From Camarhynchus parvulus (lineage: Eukaryota; Chordata; Aves; Passeriformes; Thraupidae), in NCBI RefSeq assembly GCF_901933205.1, contig NC_044572.1, positions 75,761,465-75,825,464 on the forward strand: a stretch of 64,000 nt of DNA. Direction: 5' to 3'. Below the pieces are notes generated by a model that did no database searches, was not told the DNA's origin, and was given only the letters and a program-made list of their open reading frames with translations. The translations under genes were made by a program, and so were the position numbers. Of the stretch, positions 22,881-36,224 are shown in pieces. Numbering within the stretch: the stretch's first letter is position 1; each line of letters starts with the position of its first letter.

Positions 22881-25800
22881 AATTCCCATTAAGGTAATGA
22901 TTCTTCAGTCAAGGAGAGAACTCTCCGAGAAAACATATTCTAACCTTCTGAGGCCAAAATGTAGACAGCTGAGCAGAATTTGATGAGACAGACTCAAAGC
23001 CAAATACAAGCAAGTTTAGTTATTTTCTTTGTCTCCAAGGAAGAAATAGAGAACTTCACCTATTTTACGCTGCTCTTCCTTTTTTATTTATTCCCTATTA
23101 CTCATTTGGGTTAATTGCTAGTCTGCCCTTCACTGCCCAAGAAGAAGCATTTGTATCTCTGTTTATACCAAAATCTAAATCCATCATAACTGAGTAGGGT
23201 TAAAATCCTGGAGAGACATCTAGGCAGCCCAGAAACTCTACCAAACTTCAATCAATTTTCTTGATGGACAGTTGTTAATCTTGTGCTGAATATTCCTGAT
23301 TATGTAAAAATAGGTATTTTTGACAATAAATATACACGATGACTAATTAAGATTGAAAATTATTCTGTTAATCAAAATCCTGTTAACATTATTCTCACTA
23401 CTCTTAATTGTATTTCAGGTTCAACGACAGCAATCACTGGATGTGGTTTAGATGTATTTGCAAGCTTACATTTGTAAGTTTCTCTGTATTAAGAACATTA
23501 AAATAAGTATTTGCAAATATATTGAAATATATTATCATCTGACCTCTTTGTTAGGTAATTTCTACTCTATCTGGCAGGAGATTCTATTTTAAAGATGACT
23601 GGCATGATACATTTGTTTGGGACTTTTTTTACCATTTTTTTAATTTGTTTTGGTTATGGTTTTTATTTGGTTTTGTTTTGGTGGGTTTTTGCCTGTGAAC
23701 TTCTGAGGAAAACTGAAACTGCCTTAAATCAGAAAGATTATGAATATGACTCCAAGAAGTAAAAAAATCAGTAAGTACTTGCAATGAAGCATGACAGAGG
23801 ATAAGTTTCTCCTGTGTCATTTAGAACCTTCTCTGCTAAACAAGACACATAATTTCCTGCACTAGGAAATACACTGAGACTCTGTGCACATTATCTTTTT
23901 GCTTCACTACTAGTGTGGCATTCACATGTTATACCCTGACTTCCAACATTAAGAAATTCAGGGTAATGTTTCCCTGGACTTTCTCTGTGCAAGCTAGAAA
24001 AATAAACTCAAAATCTGTTTTAAAGAATTAAATTGGTTTATAGTTTCTATTTAGGTCCTCTAATTTTTTTTACATACACTGGAAAAAGAATATATCCTAT
24101 TCAAATTGATGACATAATACAGAGCTCAGTTCTGAGTATTAGCTGTGTTTTATCATCTTCTCTTGCTCTTTGTGCCTGAAGCATTTTCTATTGTCTGCAT
24201 TGTTCAATAGATAAATATTTGGATATTGGGAGTTTAAATATTGGATGACAGGAATATCACAGGCTAAAGTTAAATCTTTTTGATAGGCCTGCTTGCCAGA
24301 ATTTGAAACCCCAACAAAAAAAACTTTTAGGTTATCTGTTTTTTGATGCACATAGGCAAAATTCTGTGGGCCTAATTCAATGACAAATTGCAATAAATAC
24401 TTTACAGAAGTATAGGGAGAGATATTATTTGTGCTATAACACTAATTACATTTTGATCCTCGTGCAGTAAGCACACTTTCAACTTAAAATCATCATTTAG
24501 ACTGTTCTGTGTAAGCATTGTACAGTGCATAACATTTTGAGTAGCATTACTGCAGTGCCACTAATGATAATAAAAGATAAGAAAATTTAAATAATTTTCC
24601 TCCATAGAGATTTTCTTCTGAAATGTAATGTTTATACATTACCCAGAAGAAACTATTATATACATTTTAAAAACAGAAAAAGTTGAACACAAACAGCTGT
24701 ACAGTCTATAAGCACATTGCTTTTAAGAATTTGTTGTGAAAAGTTATGAAAATGTACTTATACACTATTCTAAACAAATTAATAGTTCTTATCAAGCTCC
24801 AAATAACAAGAATTTAATCAAAATACATAATTCTTCTTTGACAACAAAGCCCATAAAAGGGGAGAATTGAGTGTGTGCAGGCAAAAGTCGTCAATGGCTC
24901 AAGATGACATAGGACACAGTCCAGTAGTGAATACTACTGCAGGAAAAGCATCATTCAAAATTCCTGGCAAACTCAACATTTGTACTATTGAATTTCTCCT
25001 TTCAAATTTTTCCCAGCTTGGTCCTTCTAAGACTTGCAGAACAATGTTACTTAGCAAAATGCCACTGAAAGACCCTCCATCTTTTGACCCGTATTGAAAA
25101 TTAAGGGTCAGAAGATTACAATTTTCTGAGGCCACTGTGCGATGCTTTGTTTTAGGCAAAGGTCTTTCACTGTGTGTCTCTTGCACTGGGGAGCTGGTCT
25201 TGTATATAATAACAACACATTTAATTTGCCTATATTTTGCAAAACTTCAGTATCAAAAACAATAAAACTACAGAATATGGGTTGTGAGAAAAATTATGTA
25301 ATTGGCAGTCCCATCATATACTGTGGCTATTGCTAGAGGCAGGTCTCAGATTTTATATCAACCTGTTGCTCCTCAGAACTTAGGTTTCTGTGACCTTGAA
25401 CATCAGCTTTGTTTTAATTAGGTTAACTACTGCAGAATATTTTCCTTCCCCATATAATTTCTGTGACTTACCTTTTTATAGGGTAAGCTTAGTTTTATAG
25501 GCATAGTACCCTCAAATAGTTATTTTGTTTAGACTTAGGTATTTTTGATCACGCCAGAATGATGCAAGATAGCTCAAGTGAGCCTAGAGAAGTGGACACC
25601 TAGGAGGCTCCAAAATATGGGCATGGGATACCAAGAGATGGGACAAAGACTGACATGAAGAGAGAACATTTAATTCTTGCCCTTTAACAGCATTCTGGAC
25701 TTCAAAAAAAAAAGTAACAAACAAACAAAATTCAGTTGTCATGCTGGGAACTTCAGTCAGTAGCTGAAGGTTGTACTGGTAGATTAAATGTATCCTAGTA

Positions 25801-26884
25801 ATGTATATAGGTTACTCTCTCTATATGTAAGTCACTTTCAGACTTCACTATTATCAGGGAAGAGAAACTACTTCCAATGAGAATTAGGTTTCCATGCAAA
25901 TATTTAATTTCTGAAGCTTTAGGCCCTACAGCAACTGTAAATTTTCATGAAGATCCTTTTATTTTTAAATACAGTAATTATTTTTTCTGTGTTTTACTGA
26001 AAAACTCAGAGAAATTTAATTCTATTGTTCTGGGACTCAGGAATTTTTACATAGGTGAATTCAACAATTGCCTGCATTTTAAATATCTAAGAAAGTCTTG
26101 ACCTAGGCTAACTCTACCAAACAGTGCTTATGCAACATTCAGAAATTATTACAAACACTCCAAGAAGTAGAATAGATGTGGACATGATGTTCAGAGGAAG
26201 AAAAATTTTAGGTGTTTGCTGAGGAAGAAAACCCCTAGGTGTTTGGTTATGAGCTTTTCCATTTCAGCAGATTTTTAGAATAGCACAGCCCATTTTATTC
26301 TCTAACACCAGTGAGGCCCTTTGAAAGTTCTGAATTCTGGGAAAAGGATCAATTTCTGTTGTCTTAAATAGATCATAGAGAGACATCAATTTAAAGTAGG
26401 TCTGGTAAATTCCCAGAGAAGAGTTCAAAAATTTGGAGTGGATGACCTTTACACAGAGAAGGCAAATATAGTCCTAGAAATGTTACATATTTAGTTTGCA
26501 TCATATTTTAGTGAATAATTTTTCTGACCAAGAAAACAATGATGTAAATATTAAAAGTGATGGCAACAAAAAATTTCATTTAAATTGGTTTGCACTTTAA
26601 TAACAATGCTCACCCTGAAGTTCACTAAAGCATTCAGATAGAAAATAAGGTATATTGTGATTTATGGACATGCATTACATTATATCATGTTCATATGCAT
26701 AACTTTCATGGCTGAAGTCAAAGTCTTTAATAAATGGATATTTACCTTCTCTAACTCACCAGCACATTTACCAAAACTGAATTGAGTATCTCTAAAGCTT
26801 AAATACTATCTTCTATATCTTAAAATAGAAAAAAATTATCTAATTAGATTGTAACAGTTTCCTATCCTATGAAGAAAAGGACCA
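22881..26884. other. Unique A+T-rich DNA
   Basis: No supportable gene. It holds a T/G-rich tract at 23611-23691 (the complement of the A/C-rich type seen elsewhere). The frames at 24139-25336 overlap on opposite strands and show no domain. Confidence 0.5.
23611..23691. repeat. T/G-rich low-complexity tract
   Basis: TTTTGG and TTTGGTT words; the complement matches the AAAACC-type tracts at 7.9, 30.9, 38.6 and 62.6 kb. Confidence 0.75.
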
Positions 26885-27130
26885 CAATGACCCATGGTGG
26901 GTCCCACCTCCCTGCTCAGGCAAGGTCATCCTAAAGCATGTGGCACAGGATTGTGTCCAGAGAGTTCTTGAATACCTCCACTTAGATAGACTCTACAACC
27001 TCTCAGGGCAACCTTTTCCAGTCCTCGATCATTGTCAAAATAAAGAAGTTTTTCTTCATGTTCGGGTGCATGTTCCTGTTCATTAGTTTCTACCCATTGT
27101 GTCTTGTCCTATTGCTTAGCATCACTGAGG
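26885..27130 (-). mobile_element. CR1 LINE fragment
   Basis: On the plus strand it reads the complement of the CR1 3' part: ACCTCTCAGGGCAACC, TTCCAGTCCTCGATCA, then a block ending in TTGTCCTATTGC. These correspond to the FKLKxGxF / GLPREVV-coding region in antisense. It is truncated at both ends and has no octamer tail. Confidence 0.82.
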
Positions 27131-28479
27131 AATAATGACAAATACTATATAGAACACAAAGAATTAAGTATCATTATCTTATTTATCTCTCAGAGCTTGT
27201 ACCTTGGCTTCTTCCCTAAGCATGCCCTTCCAGATCTAAAAGGGAATTTTTCTAAGGAAATATGAAATAAAATTGACAAAATCTATCCTCAGTATTCTTG
27301 TATTTACATTTGAGAATTTGAAACAACTCTTATATACTTTATTTCCTCATCTGTCAAAAAAGAGTTTTCTTAAGCATCACTAAAATAAAATAATATTTTA
27401 GGTTTCTACATTGAACAGCTGAATATGAAGTGCCTGATTTCCAGCCTGTGAGTAGCCTGAGAACTTTAAGAATGTGTTAAAACTTGGCAGAACTTGAAGC
27501 CTGAATGAGGCACTCAGCAATAGTGCAATCAATAGAATCAGTGTTTATGTGCAATGTAGAAAGCCCATTTGATTCTTTCCTGTGAAAGGTGTAAAATGTT
27601 GAATCCTGGATTTTTATTTTCTTTGAGGGAATTTATCAAAGGCGTCTCTATGAATAGGCAAATCTGCTACTCGTTATTAGATGTTCACAAGATGTAGTCT
27701 CATGAAGCTGCATATTCAATATTCTGACTTTCCTTTGATCATTGGATAGAGAAGAACTACCTTGATTATTTTTGGAATCATGCTGTAGGAACCACATATA
27801 TTTCCTCTTGTTAGTTGAATCTGAAATAGTGAAGAAACAATTTCTTATACAGAATTACACTTGATAAAATGGTGCTTGCAAATAGAAGTGTTCTATAACA
27901 TAATTGCTTCCTAATTCTCCCCAGAACAAGTAAAATAAAATGAAAACCATATGGATGCCCAGAGCTTCTTAATAAAGTTTATAAAGTGTGTCTTTTTTTA
28001 GTAGGCTACATTGAAATTGTTTAGCTCAATGTTTCACACTCATCTCAACATTAATCCCTTCAGTATTAAACATATATTAACTAAATAACAACCATTTCTT
28101 TTATCCACTGAAAAGAAATAAGCGCAGTTGTAAATCATCATGATGTGATATTTTGAATCAATACATTCTTGAAACAATTTATCATACTTCACAACATACA
28201 TGAAGGCTAAAGAGATATTTCCACATTCATTCAGTGCAAATGAAAGTTCCACAGAGCATATGTAGAATCTAAAGCTACCTTTGGACAACTCTGTGATAAC
28301 ATTTGTATTCTTAAAATGTGATTAATATTTCGATAAATAGTTTTTAAATCATTAATTTAGTATTTGTATGAAAGTCCAGTTTCTGAGATTCACAGTCATC
28401 CTCTAAAAATGTGACCCTGACAATCCTGCCTTTGCCTGAAAACAAAAAACAGACACTAAAATATCAAACTGCACAGTTT
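27131..28479. other. Unique A+T-rich DNA
   Basis: No gene or repeat recognised. Confidence 0.45.
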
Positions 28480-28860
28480 TGCAATAGTACCTCACATATA
28501 ACTGCTGTTTGGTTTGCATGCAGTAGATTTGATTAGCTGCAGAAAGTAGTCAGAAAGAAGAATATCAGAGGGGTACTTGGAAAGTGAGCTCCTTCTCCAA
28601 TACATGCAACAGTGCTCCTCCCATCTGTATTGGGAGCCCCGTGGATAACACTGCATTCTGCACAGTGGCTCTGGATAATCGATGCCTGCTCTGTTGAGTC
28701 CCAGGCTTAGGGCTTGAGCAGCCATAATGCTAATATTAGCAGCTGCTTTAGGGGAATGTCCCCTGTTGGCATGTCTCCCATCAGTTTGTGTTGTGCAGGT
28801 GAGTGTTAGGACAGACAGAGATATCATTACAAAACATCAAGAGATGGTATGTGACTCTCT
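28480..28860. other. Exon-like or conserved non-coding patch
   Basis: A G+C-richer stretch than its neighbours. On the plus strand it ends in a good splice-donor word (GTGCAG then GTGAGTG, junction near 28798). The minus strand has a 111-codon frame (28492-28827) with no recognisable domain. A non-coding exon or conserved regulatory block are both possible; the donor motif could also be chance. Confidence 0.2.
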
Positions 28861-29240
28861 TTGTTATGCAAGATAAAGTGTTCACCAACACGGAAGGGAG
28901 AAAAAGACTTCTCCATGAATGGAATTGGTACATGGTGCTGCAGGAGAGTCTGTCCTTGGTCTGTGCTGTGTGAAAGAAGGGTTGTCAGGACACAAGGAAT
29001 GCAAGGATCTATAGTCCTCTTTATAATCCCCTATTTAAACAGCTATTTAATTACACCATGTGTTACTGGGCCTTTTTCTGAGACCCACAAAAAACTTTGC
29101 ACTGTCCTACACCTCCCTGCTCCCACCCTCCCTTCAAGGGCAGAACACCCCATTTATCCCTTTTCCATCCTGCAGGCCTGTACAGACTCCCACACTTTCA
29201 CCACCACATCTACATTCATATAATTCTATTGATCTTCACT
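28861..29240. other. Unclassified segment, possibly retroelement-derived
   Basis: A moderately G+C-rich stretch with a C-rich part (29100-29210) and two overlapping plus-strand frames of 120 and 74 codons. No domain, signal peptide or splice frame is recognisable. It may be an old LTR remnant, but I cannot place ends. Confidence 0.2.
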
Positions 29241-29464
29241 TTTATTTTCTCATGTTAATCTTTTTATCCATGAAAATCACTTAGCTGATCCAGAGCACTC
29301 AAAACACTTGAGACATCTGTTAAAAGTATTTTGTAGGCTGCAATTAATGAGGTATTCCATATGCATCTGGGAAATCAGAGATTGTTAGTTGATACTGTGA
29401 AATTTCACATGAAGAATGGATGAATTGAACTTGCTGTGAATAATAGGACTTCATTGGTTGTTTC

Positions 29465-29468
<4 letters not shown>

Positions 29469-29496
<28 letters not shown>
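29469..29496. repeat. Poly(T) run, 28 nt
   Basis: The longest homopolymer in the window. Confidence 0.9.
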
Positions 29497-30874
29497 GGTA
29501 TGTGCATTGAAAGAGATTCAAGTGCATAAATGTACTGTTATTTTCTGCCATCACATGACCTTACACACACTCTTGTGTAAACACTCAGAGTAAATGGAAT
29601 TTTTTCCCTGGTAGCTCTGTTTCTCTGAATGGGCTTAGAGATACCTCTTATTGTTTGTGAGCACCATATTTCCCTCTTATATTGCAAACTCCAGTTTAAT
29701 AGCTGGTCTCTTTCTTCTTGCTGTTTTTCCCCTTCAGTCTTTGACTAGAATTTTCAGGATAGTAATTCAAGACACTTACATAAAATTGATGACTTAGTAG
29801 CACCAGCTTTTGTTTATCAAAGAAGTCTGGATAGTCTGCTAGGTAGGTTATATAAGGCAGAAACTACCTGATACGAGTTTAGTGGGAGATTTTTTGATAA
29901 AGGGACTGGAAAAGAGAAACCCTTTTTGAGCACTCCTGAGAGATTGCACAAGAAATCCCATGAGTTAAGTGGAAATCCCAATCAACCAGGTTGTCACAAG
30001 AAAATCCTATTTAATTATGAGTACATTTACCTCCTTATGCTTATGCCAGACTCTGATTGTAGGCTACAGTGTTCATACTTTGTTAAAAGGTTTGACATGT
30101 GCTAGCTCTCTAAGAAGGCAATTTTAGCCACGGAATAAACATCTGCATTACGAGTTTCTGTTCTCAGGACAAGACCTCAGTCAAGATCTTCATGCAATAA
30201 AACTATTGAGAGATCTTAAGACTGATGGATAGTCCAAACACTGAAAAGGTAGAAAATCAAAGCTGTCATTTTGTTACCACATTCAGATGAATTTCTGCAA
30301 GAATCATATATGAGGGAACCAGCAAAGAATGGGACAGTATGTTCTCTGGAAAATCACTGAATGCATTGAACTCATGTTTTTGTGACACAATAGTGTCAAT
30401 GTCCTGCCATGCAGAAACACCCGTGACTGATGCAACCTACCTTCTGGACTCCGGAGGATGGTCATTACTGTCCCACAGTTTGCTTGAGCATGAGATTTGG
30501 TTCATAATTTTCACCTGCAACCAGAGTGAGTGGGCCTTAAATCAATGTCCTTATGATTTAGTGTCCCTGAATTATGAAATAATATTAAATTTTAAAAAAT
30601 GGAAAAAGCATGCCACTCTATTGCATAAAAATACTTACTTTGCACAATATTCTTCCTGAAATTTTGTTTTTACCTAATAAAGGACAGTCTATTTCTTGCA
30701 CATGTGGGGAGTGAAGTGCAGAGTAAGATAAGGCGTGCTTATAGCATACTGCAGATATTTGCTGCTGTCTGTTAATTCTGACCACTATTCTAGCTGTCCC
30801 ATGTGAATCTGCTGAACAGATACTGTATCTTCACCTCTTATATCTGAATTTATGATGTTTCCATACAAATTCTT

Positions 30875-30962
30875 AAAAAAAAGACCGAAACAACAACAAA
30901 CCTCCAAGCAAACAAAGAAATAAACAAAACCCCCAAACAAAAAAAAAGAACAAAACCCACAT
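30875..30962. repeat. A/C-rich low-complexity tract
   Basis: Made of AAAC, AACC and AAACAA words. The hydrophobic minus-strand frames across it (30785-31058) are artefacts of TTT/GGT codons. Confidence 0.85.
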
Positions 30963-31189
30963 AACCTCCCACAAGACACACAAGGTGAAACACAGATAGT
31001 GTAGGAAAGAAGTTAGTTCAAGCTGACAGGGGTTAGGAACACACTCTGTGAAGTCCAATTCTCCTGATTCTTAGTTTACGTTAAATTTCCACAATTTCCA
31101 TAAACAATTCCAATTACAAAACACACTACTGGATTTTTCAGAACAAAAAGCCTGGGGCTTGGCATGCAGGTTCATTTCTAGACTGGACC

Positions 31190-31240
31190 GGGGTGTGTGT
31201 GTGGGTGTGGGTGTGTGTGTGGGTGTGTGTGTGTGTATAT
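31190..31240. repeat. TG/GGGTGT microsatellite
   Basis: Alternating GTGTGT and GGGTGTG units, with Z-DNA-forming character. Confidence 0.9.
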
Positions 31241-31429
31241 TTTCTTTCTTTCTAAATATGCATTCTAAAACATGTAAAATGGGTAAAAATTTTAAAGCAT
31301 TCAGAATGCTACTGCAGTTCAATGTACGTGTTTATATAACTATCACGAAAAACACAGAGAAAGATAGCTTTGAACCTGGGCTCTCCTAAACAATTTTTCT
31401 TTAACAGAGATAAAATAATGAAAAAATAC

Positions 31430-31600
31430 TTGGTTAAACTGCTGGCCAAACTCTTATTGTTTGTACTGCTCCTGGTAAAGACCCTGGGGAGCAGCAGCGG
31501 AATGTGTGCTATTGATTGGCTGGTTAAAGAGAGGCCTATTAGATTGAGACAGGCTGGATTGATTATACAGCAGCAGAAGGAGCTCAGATTCAGAGCTGAG
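31430..31600 (+). promoter_or_regulatory. Candidate TATA-less promoter
   Basis: Directly upstream of the exon candidate. It has an inverted CCAAT box (GATTGGC at 31514-31520), a G+C-richer patch around 31480-31500, and a TGACGT-like half CRE on the complement near 31605. It lacks a TATA box. It looks unlike the surrounding A+T-rich DNA and is not part of any repeat I recognise. The promoter call is inferred from motifs and from the adjoining splice donor. Confidence 0.35.
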
Positions 31601-31946
31601 TGAACGTCAGGGTGAGAGAGAGGGAGAGCAAGCGAGAGAAGGCGTGCAATAGAGGGAGACCGTACCCACTGTAGCATCACTGTGTGACAGCTGGTGCCTG
31701 ATAACACTGATATTGAGCTCCTTCAGTGGAGAACTTGCTGAGCTACCCTTTTTTCATTTGCAAGAGGATGCCAGCTCTAAGCCAGTGCAACTGATGACAG
31801 ACTGGATCTTGGAATAGTTCGTTTCACTTACAATTACATCTCTCATGTTCTGCTTCTCTGAAGAAAGGCTTATTACAGAAGACAGAAATTCATTCTCTCC
31901 CCTTACCTCACATATTATTGATGATATACAGAGTTTGATCTTCCAG
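31580..31946 (+). other. Candidate first exon, mainly 5' UTR
   Basis: A purine-rich GAGAGAGAGGGAGAGCAAGC stretch near its start and a near-perfect splice donor at its end (TTCCAG then GTAAGG, intron starting at 31947) fit a vertebrate 5'-UTR exon. A short upstream ORF of eight codons lies at 31768-31794. A second ATG at 31845 opens a 34-codon frame that reaches the donor in phase 0 without a stop; it lacks a signal peptide or recognisable motif, so it may be chance. No acceptor precedes the exon, as expected for exon 1. I do not recognise the gene. If real, its remaining exons lie beyond the right end of the window or far inside an unrecognised intron. Confidence 0.35.
31768..31794 (+). other. 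Short upstream ORF (8 codons)
   Basis: ATG followed by seven codons and TGA, inside the candidate 5'-UTR exon. Only meaningful if that exon is transcribed. Confidence 0.2.
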
Positions 31947-34900
31947 GTAAGGAAATTATCATTTGCTTTTCTGAGCAGATAAGAAAGGAATTATGCTTTT
32001 TGTATCCTGCATGTTAAATTCAAGCTTTGGCATTTGTTCTCAGAATGCATTTTTGCACTTGTATTTCTTTGACTCACAGGCTATATGTAACAATTGTTAT
32101 GTACCCCTAAAGACAATTCACAGGACATGGTTTGTGCATTGCATTTCTCATGCTTAACCCTTAAGGTGAATGGAGTGAAACAGAAAAGATTATTTCTAAC
32201 TACTTGGATGATGTTTTAATGTAACTTGTCCCACACATGCTAAACAGTCTGGAGTAATAATGGCAAACAAGCTCTCCCATATTATTGATCCATTAGTGTA
32301 CATATTGTGATGCCAGGTAGAGAGAGTATTTACCTGAAGGATTTCTCAGTGCTTGTCAGCAGTTTGAAATAGTATCTGTCTTTCCACTGCAAACATGCCA
32401 CTGCTGAGCAAATATGGTCAGCCTTAAATAATTTATCATTAGACTGCCATTTTTTATCTATACAGTAGTTATTGCTAGCATTCTGCCTGCAAAGCAAAGA
32501 TCAAGGCTTATGACTTGAAATATGAAACCTAGGATGTTCTGTTACACTGTGCTGTATGTTTGAAGTCCATCCCATGGACTGATTGCCTGCTTTGCTATGA
32601 CATTGACTCTACTGTCTCCTAACTGCAGAGCTCCACATAAAGTTTCTATGTATTTCCTTCAGCTGTGTTTTAAGTGGTTTTGCTGTCATAGATGATAGGT
32701 TCTGATAGATTGTTGTGATTTTGAAGGTGATAGACTATATCTGGAATAACCCAGCTTTTGGATTTGAAGTATGTCAGGAAGTTGATTGACTAGGTGTTTA
32801 CAGGCCGCAGGAGCATAACACTAAGACAGCTCCTTCATTAGCAGCGCATTGCTTCCAGCTGTGACACCATGCACCACTTTCCTCATCAGTTTGTGCACTC
32901 TGCTCCTTGTTCCATACTGCAGAGTTTTTCGTATGCCAGATATTGTGGTTATTCCCTCTGGGTGAAGTAGAGGCATCAATCTATTAATACAAGCATTTAA
33001 GTAAACTTTGACCCAGCCAAGTACAGTGTTTCAATGCTTTGGCCAGTTAGGAAACTGCCTATAGCAAGGTCTTGCTGCTAGGAGGTGGACCTATGTGTCA
33101 TCCAATTTATCCAATGACTAAAGAATCACAACTACAGAAAAGCACTTTCTTCGCTTCATTTACCAAGAAATTTTTAATAAATTTCCATAAAACACCATAC
33201 TGAAATAATTAATGTCTTCTCAAAAACCCACATGAGAAGTGGAGTTGTCAAAATGATTATTTATCATTTTTAAAAGACATAAAAGAATTAAGGACCTTGG
33301 GTATATAAAGATTTTTTACAAACTAACAATAATTTCAAGGGGGTATCTAAGTGACCACAAGGATAAAATATGCAAAGTTTAAGAGAAAGTTTTGTCTGCT
33401 ATAATGTATCGTGTGAGTAAGCATTGGCAAAACAGGAACCGAACTGATGACCCCAAACTAAGGGCTTACTTAAACTATAGCACTGCTGCTCTTTTAATGC
33501 CTTGTATCTTCTATATGAATACGGTTTGTGTTATTTCTTATATATACAAATGTCAGCAATTTTGATGTTTCCTTCTGAAACTCTTTCCAGGTAGCCAGAC
33601 ATTCTCTTGGGAGCACATCTTGCCACCATAGCTTTATTGTGTGTTATTTTACTCCATAAAATTTTGCCAAAGGTGAGCACTGCATACATTGACTATGGAG
33701 TCTGAGTGCAGAATTTGACCATAAATAATGCAAGGAAACCCTTTACATTTTAATTACCTGAGTGAAAATTTTAATACTGAGACAAAGACATGGGTGTTGA
33801 GATCTAGATTTACCAAGCATAGACAGTATTTTATAAAGAGCTAAGATAATTGAATGTCTAATTCACTTTGTATTCTTACAAAGCTTAAGGACTGTCTCAG
33901 TATATTTCATGTGCAATTTGACTAGCTAAAGAAGTCCTTTATGTATGCTCAAAAGCTTTCCTACAGCTCTTATAATATCTCTCTTTTCTCTCTGAACAGT
34001 CTTGTTCACTATACTGTGCTCTTTAAATATACCTTATAATTTTCTGATCAGAAAAAAAAATATGGTAATTCTGTGATTTAAAAGACAGCAGTTTTTTTCC
34101 TTTGAGATTAATATCTGTTACTAGTCAGGTTATATCTAAGCCATGAAACTCCAAATAACACTAAAAAGTGGGGTTTTTTTAAATGGTAATATTTAATTTG
34201 AACTTTAAATTTATTTATTTAAAGCTCAAAAGAGAATCAGAAACCAAACAATTAGTTAAGCTTACATTCATATTTTTCTACTCATAAGATACGTTATTCA
34301 TTTCCACATTAAATATTTTAATCATCTTCTTTTGTCAAATCCAGAAAAATTACATGAAAAATACACAAATGAGAAAGGGTTAAGAGTTTGTATATTACAA
34401 ACTGTGCATTTTCTTTCAGGTCTTTGATGTTGGTAATGTTAATCTGGACTTTTTGCAACACTTTAAACTGATTCAGTTGTGTCACCTTTTTCTCAAAAGA
34501 TTAATTTGACCTTTTGGAAATTAATGTTGTATTCCTTTCCAGCTTGAAGACACAGAATGAAAAATTTGTTTTTATTTTCCTAGCTAACCTAAAGCCATTA
34601 GGGGGCTCTTTCCTCCTTGCTATAACACAGCAAGCTGCAATACAAAGGTACAGCTAGTGCCTAGATTTTTTACCAAAAGAAATTATTCTTGAATTAATTT
34701 ATTTTGGATTTTGATTATTTTAATAATACAGAGCAGCTAACAATCTCTCTATTTTTTTGTTCATTTGTTGGAGAGGATTCTGTTTCTTTTGGGTATTTTT
34801 ATTGCACATAATTGAAAACTTTTACTGTCAATGTTTATGTGTAGAAGTTATTCTATGTCCCATAAAGGAGAAGCAGGAAACACATTCAGCAAAAATTTTG

Positions 34901-36224
34901 AAGTAATCCCTGAGATTACTAATATGAATTTGAAGCAGCACTTATGTCCAAGAAGCCAAAGTCTATTTATCTGAATAACTGTGAATAATGGTGCAACTAG
35001 CTTAAAAAATATAAATCAATAAAATCCTCTTGCACACTGTTATATTGGATTGAAAAGAACCTAGAGTATCTAGAAGTGACACACTCTTCCCTTACACAGC
35101 TTGCTTTTTGGTCAGGGTTTTTGGATCACTCTTTATTTCACAAAATGAGAAAGTTTCAATTCTGAAAACATTTACTCATATCAACAGCTACACTGAAGTT
35201 ACAGTGGGCCAAATTCAACACCTTTGTTCTGCCTATTACTCTTTAGTTTCTGTAAATTCATTGCATCACTGGACCTGAAACCAGCTGTGAAGTTTGTACT
35301 ATTTCTTGTGGCTTGCAAACTTTGTAAAATTACTTGTGACACTTGGGATTCTTCAAAAAGAACTGTAGAATAGTCTACTGCAGGCTAAGGAAAAGAATTT
35401 AATTTATTGTAAAGCACAGCAAGGTAGTTGTAAACACTGCCACGTCATGCTGAGGTGAGGCCAGGAGAAACACGAATGTCAGAAGACAAGCAAAATAATT
35501 GTCCCCCTGTTCCTGTTTTGAAGAATTTTCTTATCCCTGCCATCCTTGAATGAAAAAAATCCCATGTTGGTAAATTATTTTACCCATCCTAAACCAACTT
35601 GGTACTTTAAATTGTTTAGCTTGGAGAGATTCCAATACTACCAACTTCATTCAAGAAAAAAATAAAAGAAAATAGAAAGTACTGACACACTTGGTGATGT
35701 TTGTCATTCACAATGAAGGAGTATAATCCAGCCAAGCTGAAATTTAAAAAAAAAAAGGAAGATGAAAAAATATGTTGTTTCTTGGTTTTACTGCACATCT
35801 GAATAATCTCTCTATTTTTGCATCGTCTTATAGCAACTATCATATGACATATCAATAAAGAACTTTGTTCTACTAAACAGCATCTAGAAATTCCTACCAG
35901 AACCTCAAGATATTTTGTTTATTTCTGTACATAGACAGGAGTTCATCCAATATAATGAAATTGCTAACAATATGGAATGAATCAAGTATTATTTCTTAGA
36001 TAGATAATTGATGCTTCAAACTCTAAAATGATTTTCATTAGATATATTATTAGCACATTGCATATTCAGCATCATACAAATTATCTTTATGTTTGAGGAA
36101 GAGGGCTTATTCATTACTAAAAGGTGGCTAAAGTTAACTATGATTTGCTTGCATTTCAAGTAATTAATTATGTACACTTGAACAGTCATCAAAGCTGATA
36201 TGGCATTATTATTAGTAGTAATTC
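31947..36224. other. Unique DNA, possibly first-intron sequence
   Basis: No ORF of note and no recognised repeat over more than 4 kb, which is unusual for this window. The lack of insertions fits constrained DNA near a promoter. A G+C-richer patch at about 32740-33060 with several CAG/CTG words may be conserved non-coding sequence. Confidence 0.4.

Larger units (their letters stand above)
29241..31429. other. Unique DNA with simple repeats
   Basis: No gene supported. It contains poly(T) at 29469-29496 (28 nt), an A/C-rich tract at 30875-30962 and a TG/GGGTGT microsatellite at 31190-31240. The 106-codon frame at 30339-30659 has no identifiable domain. Confidence 0.5.

Noticed and set aside
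29469..29496. Poly(T) runs as pol III terminators or retrocopy tails
   Set aside because: No tRNA- or SINE-like A/B boxes or retrocopy body next to any of the homopolymers.
31309..31707. 132-codon minus-strand frame overlapping the candidate promoter
   Set aside because: No domain; low-complexity Leu/Ser-rich composition; antisense to the better-supported exon candidate.
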